Shown: positions 8,515 to 17,241, counted from the first letter of the stretch. The stretch: 64,000 bases of DNA from Planctomycetota bacterium (GCA_027493625.1 JAOSKM010000003.1:535028-599027); one strand, 5' to 3'. Made by a program: numbers and translations. Notes: a model not told the origin generated them from the letters alone.

Positions 8515-9818
8515 GTAACACACAGCCCGTGGCGGTGCCGGCGCGCCTGCGCCACGACTACGACGCCCTGCGCGCCTGGCTGCCGCGCGTGCACGAGACG
8601 GTTGGCGCGCTCCGTGCGACACTGCCGGAAGACGAGGCCGCCGCCCGCGCGTCGTTGGCGTCGCGGCTGGAGATCCCGCGCCGCCAGATGCTGGGCTCGC
8701 CCTGGTGGCTTGCCACCCTGCGCGAGCACGGCCTGTCGCCGCGCGACCTGCAATCGCTGGATGACCTGCGCGGCTTCCCCACGCTGGCGCGCGCCGAGCT
8801 GCGCCGCCAGGCCCACGCGCTGCCCTGCTTCGACCCTGACTCTGACGAAGCGCGCCAGGTGGTGCTGATCCGCTCCTCCGGCAGCACCGGCGAGCCGGTC
8901 GAAGTATTGAAAGACACCTACGACACCCTGCACATGTGGGCCGTGCTGCGCTTCTGGCTGCATGCGCTTGCCTTGCCCATGCCCGAGCAGCCGCGCGTGG
9001 CCCTGCTGTGCGCGCTGCCCGGCGGCCTGGAGTACACCTCGCGGCTGCCGGCATTCAACGACGGCCTGCTGACCCGCATCTCCAGCGTGCGCGAGCGCCC
9101 GTTGCAGCGCCTGCTGCAGGCCGATCCGCAACTGCTGTTCTCGGACCCCGCGGGCTTCCACTGGCTGCTGGCGCAGCCTGAGGCGCCAAGGCCGCTGCTG
9201 GCGCTCAGCTCCGCGCAGTACCTGGCGCCGGAGATCCGCGCGCAGGTTGAGGCGCAGCTGGGCTGCCCGGTGCTGGACTATTACTCCACCAGCGAGACGG
9301 GCGCGATCGCCTGGCGCTGCCCGCATGCGCCCGGGAACTGGCACGTGCTCACGCCCGAGGTGTGGGTCGAGCAATTGGAAGGCGAGCTGGTGGTCACGCG
9401 CCTGCGCGACAGCGTGCTGCCGGTGATCCGCTACCGCACCGGCGACCGCGGCGAGGTGCGCTTCGGCCGCTGCGCCTGCGGGCGCGTCGGCTTCAGCATC
9501 ACGGGCTTCCACGGCCGCCGCGCCTGCAACTTCGTGGCGCCTAACGGCGGACTGGCCGACGCCTGGACGCTGGCGTGGATCTTCAAGTACCACGACCTCG
9601 AGGATTTCCGCCTGACGCAGACCGGCGTCCGCGACTTCGAGCTGGAGGTTGCCAGCACTGCCGAAACAGCTGAGCTGCTGGACAAGCTGCAGCGCGCGCT
9701 GGCCCACATGGGCTGGCCCGATCCGCGCGTGAAACTGCTGCGCGTAGAAGCGATCACGAAACAGGGCGCGAAGCCCGAGCCGTTTCGAGTTGCCAGTGCT
9801 CTTCAAGCTCGCCCGTAG
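8511..9818 (+). CDS. PaaK-like adenylate-forming enzyme (ANL superfamily)
   Basis: A 435-residue protein resembling the phenylacetate-CoA ligase family. The ATP-binding loop is SSGSTGEPVEV, the acid/adenylate motif region is YYSTSETGAIAW, and the hinge-side motif is IRYRTGDRGE, followed by the CACGR cysteine motif typical of PaaK relatives. It should activate a carboxylic acid as the acyl-adenylate, then transfer it to CoA or another acceptor; the acid cannot be read from the sequence. The start is GTG at 8511 in a GTGA overlap, so it is translationally chained to the MoxR-VWA genes, an unexpected partnership. Its 3' end overlaps the convergent radical SAM gene by 65 bases. Confidence 0.85.
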   Translation: MSNTQPVAVPARLRHDYDALRAWLPRVHETVGALRATLPEDEAAARASLASRLEIPRRQMLGSPWWLATLREHGLSPRDLQSLDDLRGFPTLARAELRRQAHALPCFDPDSDEARQVVLIRSSGSTGEPVEVLKDTYDTLHMWAVLRFWLHALALPMPEQPRVALLCALPGGLEYTSRLPAFNDGLLTRISSVRERPLQRLLQADPQLLFSDPAGFHWLLAQPEAPRPLLALSSAQYLAPEIRAQVEAQLGCPVLDYYSTSETGAIAWRCPHAPGNWHVLTPEVWVEQLEGELVVTRLRDSVLPVIRYRTGDRGEVRFGRCACGRVGFSITGFHGRRACNFVAPNGGLADAWTLAWIFKYHDLEDFRLTQTGVRDFELEVASTAETAELLDKLQRALAHMGWPDPRVKLLRVEAITKQGAKPEPFRVASALQARP

Positions 9819-10530
9819 AGCCGGTGCAGAAGCGGCACGATTCCAGGGGCTTGTCGGCCGCCAGGTACTCCAGCAGCCGGCGCTGCAGCTGCCCGCCGCG
9901 CAGCTCTACGCCCTCATCGGCCAGTTGCGGACGGCTGTGCACGTCGGCCAGGTGGGGCGGGCGGGTGCACAGGTAGAAGCGGCCATCGCGCACCATGTGG
10001 CAGCGGTGGCGCAGCCAGCAGCCCTTGAATACTTCGGTCGCGTCCGCGTGGGGCGCAAGGGCGTCCATGCGCTGGAAGCGCGGCGCGGGCTTGAGGCGCA
10101 GCTCAACGTCGAAGTCCTCGCAGCGCTGCAGGATCAGCCCCAGTGTGGCGTCGGGCAGCGGCGCCGAGGGGTACAGCGAAACGCAGATACGATCCAGCGC
10201 CCGCCAGAACTCGTCGGGCATGCGCGGCGCGAGAAAGCCGTTGGTGGTCACCTGCAGCACCGGCGCGATGGCGCTCTCGCGCGCGACCTGCAGGCAGTCG
10301 GTGATGCGCGGGTGCAGCAGCGGCTCGCCCCCTGTCAGCTTGAAGGCCTGCGGCGCCAGCACCGGCGCCAGCGCGGCCAGGTCGCGGGCCAGCGCCGCGG
10401 GCTCGAGCACCCGGGGCGCAAGCTGCGGCGACAGCGTGCAGCAGTGCACGCAGCGCAGGTTGCAGTGGTCGACGATGTGCGCCTCGAGCGCCCAGGTCTG
10501 GATGCGGCCGTTGTGAATCCCGTATCCCAT
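9754..10530 (-). CDS. Radical SAM protein with additional C-terminal cysteines
   Basis: A 258-residue protein starting at ATG 10530. The cluster motif is CNLRCVHC (Cx3Cx2C), the SAM-binding motif is LTGGEPLLHP, and later strands (VTTNGF, ICVSLYP) fit the partial TIM barrel. The C-terminal part has further cysteines (CWLRHRCHM, YLCTRPPH, CRFCTGS), which may bind an auxiliary cluster as in SPASM or twitch enzymes. Such enzymes often modify peptides or small molecules by radical chemistry. It lies convergent to the adenylating gene and starts only 17 bases from the divergent GTG of the asparagine-synthase-like gene. The substrate is unknown. Confidence 0.86.
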   Translation of the reverse strand: MGYGIHNGRIQTWALEAHIVDHCNLRCVHCCTLSPQLAPRVLEPAALARDLAALAPVLAPQAFKLTGGEPLLHPRITDCLQVARESAIAPVLQVTTNGFLAPRMPDEFWRALDRICVSLYPSAPLPDATLGLILQRCEDFDVELRLKPAPRFQRMDALAPHADATEVFKGCWLRHRCHMVRDGRFYLCTRPPHLADVHSRPQLADEGVELRGGQLQRRLLEYLAADKPLESCRFCTGSTGELEEHWQLETARASRPVS

Positions 10531-10547
10531 GGCAGAAGTGTAGCACC

Positions 10548-11660
10548 GTGAAGCAGACCACAGGCATGACTTCGGCCGTGTACGCCGCGCTGACCGATCC
10601 CTCCGAGTTCGGCGCCTGCGTGCGCTGCCAGCCGGTTGAGCCCGCCTTGCCCGCGCCATCCGCCGATCTGCACGCCGCGCTGCTGGCGGCCGTTGGCGCT
10701 TGCGGCGACGCGGTGTTCTGCCTCAGCGGCGGGCTGGATTCCTCGCTGCTGCTGGCGCTGGCGCTGGAGGCCGGGTTGAAGCCGCGCGCGGCCACACTGG
10801 TGTTTGAGCAGCCGGACGCCGAGACCGAACGCGCGCGCCTGGTGGCGCGAACGCTGGGCGTGCCGCTGGCCGAAATCACAGTGCGCGCTGACGAGCTGCC
10901 GGCAGCCCTGGAGCCCGCCATCCGCGCGGCCCGCACCGTTGTCTACAACGGGCGCGCCGTCGCCAAGTTCCTGTTCTGGCGCAAGCTGGGTGTGTCCAGC
11001 GCTGTCAGCGGCGTGGGCGCCGACGAGGTGTTCATTGGCCAGCCTGAAAAGCTGATCTGCGAACCGGGCGAGTCGCCCCCATTTGTGCAGCGCCGCCGCG
11101 CGGAGTGTGCCGAGGGTGCGAAGCTGCTGCGCGATACGGCCGTCTTTGCCGAGCCGGCATGCCCCGGCGACTGCCTGCGCTGGGCCCAGCGCCTGCTGTG
11201 GCGCGTGGAAACCCTGCCCGGCACCATCGCCGTGGAGTGCGACACCGCGGCCGGTGCGGGCGTGCGCGTGCTGCTTCCTTATATAGAAGCAAGTGTGCGG
11301 GCCTGGGCGGATGCACGGCCGGTGAATGAGCTAGTCCGGGGCAAACTTGGCAAGCTGCCCCTGCGCAAGCTGGCGGAAGGCCGCCTGCCCGCCCAGGTCC
11401 TGCAGGCGCCCAAGCAGCCGGTGCTGGCGCAGCCCCAGCCCGGCCCCGCACACGCGGCCTGGTGTACTGCGCTGGGCAAGGTGCTGACGCCCGAACGCCT
11501 GGCGCCTTTACGCATGGTCGAGCCCGCGGCCGTGGCGGACTGCCTGGCGCGCTACGCGGAAACGGCCGACTGCACGCTCGACCGGGTGCTGCTGAAATTA
11601 TCATCGCTGGTGGTGCTGCGGGAAAGTCACGGGGAGGCTGCATGGCACGCATCGTCCTGA
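10548..11660 (+). CDS. Asparagine-synthase-like ATP-pyrophosphatase without glutaminase domain
   Basis: A 370-residue protein with the PP-loop SGGLDSS at residues 60-66 and SGVGADEVFIGQ, both typical of the asparagine synthetase C-terminal domain. The N-terminal glutamine amidotransferase domain of AsnB is absent: only about 50 residues precede the PP-loop. It should adenylate a carboxylate and form an amide using ammonia or an amine donor, as in beta-lactam synthetase-type enzymes. The start is uncertain, GTG 10548 or ATG 10566. It heads a four-gene chain (overlaps of 19, 1 and 4 bases) with a glycosyltransferase, a ROK-like protein and a deacetylase, suggesting a small-molecule or glycoconjugate pathway. 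Confidence 0.8.
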   Translation: MKQTTGMTSAVYAALTDPSEFGACVRCQPVEPALPAPSADLHAALLAAVGACGDAVFCLSGGLDSSLLLALALEAGLKPRAATLVFEQPDAETERARLVARTLGVPLAEITVRADELPAALEPAIRAARTVVYNGRAVAKFLFWRKLGVSSAVSGVGADEVFIGQPEKLICEPGESPPFVQRRRAECAEGAKLLRDTAVFAEPACPGDCLRWAQRLLWRVETLPGTIAVECDTAAGAGVRVLLPYIEASVRAWADARPVNELVRGKLGKLPLRKLAEGRLPAQVLQAPKQPVLAQPQPGPAHAAWCTALGKVLTPERLAPLRMVEPAAVADCLARYAETADCTLDRVLLKLSSLVVLRESHGEAAWHASS

Positions 11661-12832
11661 TGTCCACCATGGAGAAGGGGCACGTGAACCCGGTGGTGGG
11701 CGTGGCCCAGTGGCTGCGGCGCATGGGGCACACCGTGGGCTGGCTGTGCATCCCGCACCCCGAAGCGCAGGTGCTGAAGCTGGACGTCGAGGTGTTGCCG
11801 TTTGACCCGCCCCCGCCCCCTGATTTACCCACCCGCGGCGAGGAGATCGCCGCCCTGGTGCGCGACAACGAGCGCCTGCGCCCCTGGCTGAAGACCCTGC
11901 TGCTCGACGCCGTGCCCGCGCAGATCGAGCCCGTGCGTAAAAGCCTGCGCGCCTGGCGGCCCGACCTGGTGGCGCTGGACCCCATGCTGTACCAGGGCGT
12001 GATCGCCGCGCGGGCCGAGGGCATCGCGCTGGCGACCATCTCGTCATCGCTGAACCCGGCCACGCCCGCCAACCTGGACACCCCCCACACCCGCAACGTG
12101 CGCAGCATCGAGGCCGAGCGCAGCGCGCTTTTCGCCCAATACGGTATCGAGGACGAGTTCCGCCTCTGCGACTGGCGGGCGCCGCGGGTGAACGTGGTGT
12201 TCGCCACCCGCGAGTACCTGGGCGAGCTGGCCGACGTGCCGCCCAACGTGCAACTGGTCGGCCCCAGCCTGCCGCCCGGGCCGCGCGGCGACGAGCCCGA
12301 GTTTGACTGGTCGCGGCTCGACGGCCGTCCGCTGCTGTATGCCTCGTTCGGAAGCCAGATTTTCCACCAGCCCGAGCTGTTCGGCAAACTCGCCCGCGCC
12401 AGCGCCGGCCTGGGCGTGCAGCTGCTGCTGAGCGCCGGTCCGCTGGCGGAGTCGGACTGGGCGCGCGGGCTGCCGCCGCACGTGCTGGCCGTAAAGTACG
12501 TGCCGCAACTGCAGGTGCTGGAGCGCGCCCGCGCGTCCGTGACCCACGGCGGCGCCAACTCGATCATGGAAGCGCTCTACCATGGCGTGCCGCTGCTGCA
12601 GAGCCCGGTGTGCAACGACCAGTTCCTGCAGGCGGAGTTCCTGCGGCGCTCCGGCGCGGGCGTGGTGCTGGACCTGTACACGGCCGACGAAACACAGACA
12701 CGCGAGGTGCTGGCCGGACTGCTGCGCGACGACGCGCCGCAGCGCGAGGCCATCACGCCGATCCAGGCCAGTTACCGGGCCCACGACGGCGCGCGCAAAA
12801 CAGCCGAGCTGCTGCACGCCCTGGTGACCTGA
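11642..12832 (+). CDS. GT1 family UDP-glycosyltransferase (MGT/YjiC-like)
   Basis: A 396-residue GT-B glycosyltransferase. It begins MARIVLMSTMEKGHVNPVVG, the usual N-terminal acceptor-domain strand with a His at the catalytic position, and carries THGGANSIMEALYHGVPLL followed by CNDQ, a form of the GT1 sugar-nucleotide signature. It should transfer a sugar from a nucleotide donor to a small acceptor such as an aglycone or lipid. No membrane segments are present. The ATG lies 19 bases inside the preceding gene, so the two are coupled. With the LmbE deacetylase two genes downstream it recalls glycosyltransferase-deacetylase pairs of low-molecular-weight thiol pathways, but the family differs from MshA and BshA. 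Confidence 0.88.
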   Translation: MARIVLMSTMEKGHVNPVVGVAQWLRRMGHTVGWLCIPHPEAQVLKLDVEVLPFDPPPPPDLPTRGEEIAALVRDNERLRPWLKTLLLDAVPAQIEPVRKSLRAWRPDLVALDPMLYQGVIAARAEGIALATISSSLNPATPANLDTPHTRNVRSIEAERSALFAQYGIEDEFRLCDWRAPRVNVVFATREYLGELADVPPNVQLVGPSLPPGPRGDEPEFDWSRLDGRPLLYASFGSQIFHQPELFGKLARASAGLGVQLLLSAGPLAESDWARGLPPHVLAVKYVPQLQVLERARASVTHGGANSIMEALYHGVPLLQSPVCNDQFLQAEFLRRSGAGVVLDLYTADETQTREVLAGLLRDDAPQREAITPIQASYRAHDGARKTAELLHALVT

Positions 12833-13644
12833 TGGACGCCGCCGCGACTATCGAGCGCTTCCGCGCGCCGGGCATCACGCCCGCCGAGGTGTGGGACCTG
12901 CCCGTGGACGGCCGCGCCTTCTGGCAGCTGCTGGGCAGCACGCGCCTGGCCGAGCTGCGGGAAGCCGGCGTCAGCGAGCCCGCCATCGCCGCGGAATTCG
13001 CACAAGTGGTCTCGCACGCGCTGCCGCTGATTGCTGCGCGCTTGGGCGCGTTTGAGCGCGTGGTGCTGGCTGGCGGACTCACGGCCCTGGAGGGGTTTGG
13101 CGTGCAAGGCGCTGCCGTGCTGCCGGGCGGGGCGTTCTGCGCGGCTGGCGCTGCCGACTCGGACGCAGAGCTGGTCGCCGACATCGGCCAGACCGCGCAC
13201 AAGCTGGCGCTGGGCGCACAGCGCGTCTCGATTGAGCGCGACCTGATGCGCTGCCCGCTGGTGACGGTGGAGCAGCACAGCAGCCTCAGCCCGCAACGAC
13301 GCACAGAGCTTGGCGCCGCGGCCTGCGAATTCGCCGCCGAGTCCATCGCACGCGGCCTGCAACTGGGCGAAGTGCGCAGCCTGTGGCTGGCGCTGCCGGT
13401 CGCGCTGGATGATGAGTTGCGGCCGGGCGACTGCACCTACCCGGGCTGGGAGGGCGACGCCGGGCTGGTGCGCCGCATGCTGGCGCGCGCGTGTAAGCTG
13501 GCCGGGTGCGTACCCGAGCGGGTGCGCGTCGCCAACGACGCCGAGCTGGCCGCGCTGGCGGCGCGCAAGGCCGGGTTGTGCGCCGGGCGCACGCTGGTGT
13601 TGACGCTGGGTTTCGGGCCGGGGGCCGCTGTGGTGGAAGCATGA
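12832..13644 (+). CDS. ROK-like ASKHA-fold protein, motifs in an unusual order
   Basis: A 270-residue protein whose ATG overlaps the preceding stop by one base (TGATG). It carries pieces of the sugar-kinase fold: VVLAGGL (from residue 77) like the adenosine motif, DIGQT (from Asp117) like phosphate-1, VANDAELAAL (Asn235, Asp236) like the catalytic-Asp motif, and TLGFGPG (from residue 258) like phosphate-2. In ROK kinases the adenosine motif is C-terminal; here it comes first and the protein ends directly after phosphate-2, which suggests a circularly permuted or rearranged domain. It may phosphorylate a sugar or sense one. Family assignment is by motif only. Confidence 0.65.
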   Translation: MDAAATIERFRAPGITPAEVWDLPVDGRAFWQLLGSTRLAELREAGVSEPAIAAEFAQVVSHALPLIAARLGAFERVVLAGGLTALEGFGVQGAAVLPGGAFCAAGAADSDAELVADIGQTAHKLALGAQRVSIERDLMRCPLVTVEQHSSLSPQRRTELGAAACEFAAESIARGLQLGEVRSLWLALPVALDDELRPGDCTYPGWEGDAGLVRRMLARACKLAGCVPERVRVANDAELAALAARKAGLCAGRTLVLTLGFGPGAAVVEA

Positions 13645-14486
13645 AGATCGAGCGCTACGACAGCGTCTACCTTTCGCCACACCTGGACGACGTGGCGCTG
13701 TCGTGCCCGTGCACGCTGCTGCGCGAGGTCGAGGCCGGCGCGCGCGTGCTGGTGGCCACGCTGTTCTCGCACCCCGGGCCCGCCGACGCCGGGGCGTTCC
13801 GCCGTGACGACTACCCCGCGCGCTGGGCCGAGGACGCGCACGCCATGCAGGTACTCGGCGCAGACCACTTCCACGCCGGGCTGCTGGACGCGCCCTTCCG
13901 CAGCAGCCTGTACCACACGTTCGAGGGCATCCTGTTCGGCCGCGACCCGGGTGACGCGGCAACCCTGCAACATGCCAAGGCCGTCGTCGCGGACATCCTG
14001 GAGCGCGCCCGGCCGCAACGCGTCTATGCGCCGCTGGGCGTCGGCGAGCACATCGACCACCGCCTCACCCATGAGGCCGCGCCGCCCGGCAGCCTGTTCT
14101 ATGAGGACCGGCCCTACGCCTTCGTGCGGGACGCCGTCGCTCTTCGCCTGGCCGTGCTGGGGGCGGGCCCGGCACCGGACCTCGAAGCCGGCTTCTTCGA
14201 CTCGCTGCTGAAAACGCCCATGGCGGCCGCGTTCTACAGCACCCCCGCGCAGCAGCAGACCGTACGCGCAGGTTTCAGGCGGCTGGCGTTGAGCTGCCCC
14301 CCGGTCACGCGCCGCGCGACCCCGAGCAGCGTGCCGGGTGACGCTGCGCAGGCCGAGGCACTGGCCGAGCTCTACACCTCGCAGATCACGCCGATCCTCG
14401 GCGGCATGGGACGCTACGCCTCGACTGCCACGAGCGGCGGCCCGTACCTTGAGCGTTTCTGTCTTTTTTCCGGACTGCCGGAATAG
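13641..14486 (+). CDS. LmbE/PIG-L family N-deacetylase
   Basis: A 281-residue protein starting in an ATGA overlap with the preceding gene. The zinc motif PHLDD (His14, Asp16, Asp17) and the second motif HIDH (His137-His140) are both present. The family hydrolyses N-acetyl groups of GlcNAc-containing molecules (MshB, BshB, PIG-L, teicoplanin deacetylase). It is the last gene of the chain, so it probably trims the sugar attached by the GT1 enzyme upstream; that order of steps is inference. The protein is soluble with no signal peptide. Confidence 0.88.
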   Translation: MKIERYDSVYLSPHLDDVALSCPCTLLREVEAGARVLVATLFSHPGPADAGAFRRDDYPARWAEDAHAMQVLGADHFHAGLLDAPFRSSLYHTFEGILFGRDPGDAATLQHAKAVVADILERARPQRVYAPLGVGEHIDHRLTHEAAPPGSLFYEDRPYAFVRDAVALRLAVLGAGPAPDLEAGFFDSLLKTPMAAAFYSTPAQQQTVRAGFRRLALSCPPVTRRATPSSVPGDAAQAEALAELYTSQITPILGGMGRYASTATSGGPYLERFCLFSGLPE

Positions 14487-14714
14487 CAGCAGACCGGAGT
14501 ATGTTCCACACAATGTGCCATTACTCTCTGCAAAGTGCCGGTGCGTGAAGATTAGCGGCGCGGCGGGCTTGGATTTCACATCACGCACAAAAGTCACTGG
14601 ACGCCCCGCGCGAACGTGAGTAATACTTGTCACATTAACGCTGTCGGCTAGCTGATTAAAATCACATTTCATCCATCGCCGAGGTTCGACTTTCAGGCGG
14701 AACAGGAGGGGCCC

Positions 14715-16178
14715 GTGCCCCGAGGCGGCGAAAACCACGGCGGTTCCCGCAAGCGGACCGCCACCAAAGGTTCCGACTCCGACGAGTCCCTGCCCGCCTT
14801 CCCGGTGTACCGTCCCCAGCCCGTGGCCGGACCTTCGGCAGCGCTGTTTGACGCGGCCCCGATAGGTTACGTTGTTCTGGATGCCGAGGACGTAATCGTC
14901 CGCGCCAACGCCGAGCTCGGCCGCATGCTGAAGCTGGAGCCGGCCGTGCTGGCCTGCATGGATTTTACCGGCTTCGTGGCGGCGGATTCGCTGGAAGATT
15001 TCCGCGGGTTCCGGCTGCGCGGGGGTGAACGAACGGAGCTGCACCTGCACACGGCAACCGGGACGCCGTTTCCGGTGCGGCTGCACCGCGTCGAGGCCTG
15101 TGAAGGCGGACAGGCGCTGCTGGCGATCAGCGACCTGAGCGAGCTCGAGCAGGCCCGGGCCAGGCTGCACGAGCATGAGCTGGAGTTGCGCGTGGCGCGC
15201 CGCCAGCTTGAGCGTTCCGGCCGGCGTGAGCAGGACTACCTGCAGGTAGCGGACGTGATCATGGTGGGGCTGAACGCCGCCGGCGAAATCACGCTGTTGA
15301 ACCGCAAGGGCTGCGAGCTGCTGGGCTGTGAAGAATACCAGGTGCTGCGTCGTAACTGGTTCAATGAGTTTCTGCCAGCTGACGAGCGCGACCTGACACG
15401 AGAGATGTTCGAGCAGGCTGTCGCGGACAACGTGCCGCTGCCGGAGTTCGTGACCAGTAAAGTTGTCACCCGCGACGGCCTGGCGCGGCAGGTGCGCTGG
15501 CACACGGTGACGCTGCGCGATGTCCACGGGCGCGTCGAGGGCGTGCTGGCCTCGGGCGTCGACATCACCGACCAGCTGCGCACCGAGCAGCGCCTGCAGC
15601 AGAGCCAGGCCGCGCTGGTCAACACGCGCCAGAAGCTGGACCTGTACGAAGGCGTAATGGTCGCGGTGGTCGAGAACTCGCCGGACGCCGTGCTGACTTT
15701 CAGCCCCGAGGGCATGATCCAGACGGCCAACCAGGCCGCGCTGCACCTGTTCGGTCGCGGTGAACACGATCTGGTGGGACAGCACGTCTCGATTCTGGTG
15801 CCGCCGCCCCAGCACCCGCAGCATGACGACTCCCTGGCAGGCTCGCTTCGGGGCGGCATCGGCCGCCTGGTCGGCGAGCATCGCGAGATCCTTGCCATGC
15901 GCAGCAGCGGGGAGTGCTTCCCCGCGCACCTTTCCGTGGGCGACATCAGCGACCGGGTCAACCGCGTGTACACCGGCGTACTGCGCGACCTGACCCGCGA
16001 GAAGCAGCTTCAGAAGCAGATCCAGGAGCAGGAGGCGCTGGCCACACTGGGGCGCATGGCGGCCGTGGTCGCCCACGAAGTACGCAACCCGCTGGCCGGC
16101 ATTTCCGGCGTGATTCAGGTGTTCCGCGACCGGCTGGCGCGGACGCGCCCGAGCGCGACGTGCTGGGCGACGTGTTGA
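14715..16178 (+). CDS. PAS-domain histidine kinase, N-terminal fragment (frameshifted)
   Basis: Three PAS-type domains lie at about residues 42-150, 175-300 and 315-440, followed by a HisKA segment with the phospho-accepting His454 in VVAHEVRNPLAG. The kinase lacks membrane segments and so should be a cytosolic sensor of the NtrB/hybrid PAS type. The frame then runs into a stop at 16178 before the ATPase domain. The missing part is in the next frame from 16142, and adding one G to the GG at 16141-16142 restores an uninterrupted 663-residue kinase. No response regulator is adjacent. The open frame on the minus strand across this gene is an antisense shadow. Confidence 0.85.
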   Translation: MPRGGENHGGSRKRTATKGSDSDESLPAFPVYRPQPVAGPSAALFDAAPIGYVVLDAEDVIVRANAELGRMLKLEPAVLACMDFTGFVAADSLEDFRGFRLRGGERTELHLHTATGTPFPVRLHRVEACEGGQALLAISDLSELEQARARLHEHELELRVARRQLERSGRREQDYLQVADVIMVGLNAAGEITLLNRKGCELLGCEEYQVLRRNWFNEFLPADERDLTREMFEQAVADNVPLPEFVTSKVVTRDGLARQVRWHTVTLRDVHGRVEGVLASGVDITDQLRTEQRLQQSQAALVNTRQKLDLYEGVMVAVVENSPDAVLTFSPEGMIQTANQAALHLFGRGEHDLVGQHVSILVPPPQHPQHDDSLAGSLRGGIGRLVGEHREILAMRSSGECFPAHLSVGDISDRVNRVYTGVLRDLTREKQLQKQIQEQEALATLGRMAAVVAHEVRNPLAGISGVIQVFRDRLARTRPSATCWATC

Positions 16179-16705
16179 AACGCGTGGACGCGCTGGTGGA
16201 GACGATCCAGGACCTGCTGCTGTATGCGCGGCCCCGCGAGCTGCGCCTGACGCCGGTGCGCATGAGCGAGCTGCTGTCGCAGACCGCGCGGCTGGTGGCG
16301 GAGGATCCGCGCTTCCAGCGCATCGAGATTCGGGTGCCGGATTCGGACGTGCGACTGCGCCTGGACGCCGATTACTTCCGCGAGGCGCTGCTGAACCTGC
16401 TGATCAACGCCGCCCAGGCCATGAACGGCATGGGTGAAATCCGCGCCTGCATCGAGGACGCAGGCGAGCGCATCCATGTGCGCATCACGGACAATGGCCC
16501 GGGCATTCACCCGGATGTGCGTGAAAAGGTGTTCGAGGCCTTCTTCACCACCAAGGGGCGCGGCACCGGCCTGGGCCTGTCGCTGGTCAAGAACGTGGTC
16601 GAGCGCCACGGCGGCCAGGTCGCCATCGACTGCCCCGATTGCGGTGGCACTGTCGTGACCCTCAGTTTGCCGGCCGGCACGCGCGTCACGACCCGGATCG
16701 GATGA
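16142..16705 (+). CDS. PAS-domain histidine kinase, C-terminal HATPase fragment
   Basis: This frame continues the kinase of 14715. It reads [20 protein letters not shown], the end of the dimerisation helix, then the complete ATPase domain: the N box [16 protein letters not shown], the G1 box DNGPGIHPD, the F box FEAFFTTKG and the G2 box GTGLGLSLV. There is no credible start codon of its own at the junction, so it is part of the same gene. The downstream convergent gene is dps, separated by a possible bidirectional terminator. Confidence 0.82.
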   Translation, partial: DAPERDVLGDVLKRVDALVETIQDLLLYARPRELRLTPVRMSELLSQTARLVAEDPRFQRIEIRVPDSDVRLRLDADYFREALLNLLINAAQAMNGMGEIRACIEDAGERIHVRITDNGPGIHPDVREKVFEAFFTTKGRGTGLGLSLVKNVVERHGGQVAIDCPDCGGTVVTLSLPAGTRVTTRIG

Positions 16706-16710
16706 CTCTG

Positions 16711-16740
16711 CCGCCCCGCTGCAAACGGCAAGCGGAGCGG
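16711..16740. terminator. Possible bidirectional terminator hairpin
   Basis: CCGCCCCGCT and AGCGGAGCGG pair with one mismatch around a short AAAC-containing loop, between the convergent histidine kinase and dps genes. There is no clear T-run, so this is weakly supported. Confidence 0.3.
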
Positions 16741-16772
16741 CCCTGGTCGCCCCCGGATTATATCGGCACGGT

Positions 16773-17241
16773 CTAGCCCAGCAGGCTTCCGGAGCATCCA
16801 GGCGGTCTTTTCGTGTACGCGCATGCGGTCGCTGATCAGGGCCGTTGAGCTTTCGTCGTCGGCGCCCTGCGTCAGCGGCAGCAGCTCGCGGCAGGTGCGG
16901 ATCACGATTTCGTGCCCGTCCACCAGCTGCTTGAGCATTTCCTTCCAGTCCGGGTTGCCGTCCGCTTCCTGGATGCTGCTCAGGCTCGCGAACGCCTTGT
17001 AACCGCCCGGCGCGAACTCACCCAGGGCGCGGATGCGCTCGGCCACTTCGTCCACGGCCGTCCACATCTCTGTGTACTGGGTCATGAACATGGCGTGGAG
17101 GCCGTTGAAATGCGGGCCGGTAACGTTCCAGTGGAAGTTGTGCGTCTTCAGGTAAAGCGTGTAGGTGTCGGCCAGCAGCCTGCTGAGGCCTTTGGCGAGT
17201 TCCTTGCGCTTGCCTTCGTCAATGCCGATGTTCGGTTGCAT
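16773..17241 (-). CDS. dps: Dps-family DNA-binding ferritin-like protein (3' end frameshifted)
   Basis: It starts at ATG 17241 ([19 protein letters not shown]). The Dps signature is clear: [14 protein letters not shown] with the ferroxidase His, [11 protein letters not shown] with the Asp/Glu ligands, and HEKTAWMLR near the end. Dps dodecamers store iron and protect DNA under oxidative stress. As sequenced, the frame misses its stop and runs on antisense through the histidine kinase to 16507. Removing one base at the TT of 16787-16788 gives the expected C-terminus RSLLG and a TAG at 16773-16775, for 155 residues, the normal family length. I therefore end the gene at 16773 and treat the longer frame as an artefact. 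Confidence 0.85.

Noticed and set aside
13437..16076. An 879-codon minus-strand open frame over the LmbE and histidine kinase genes
   Set aside because: It covers genes with strong motifs on the plus strand; its product lacks any recognisable fold and has antisense-type composition.
16507..16772. C-terminal extension of the Dps frame
   Set aside because: It is the antisense of the histidine kinase ATPase domain; one base removed at 16787-16788 restores the normal Dps end at 16773.
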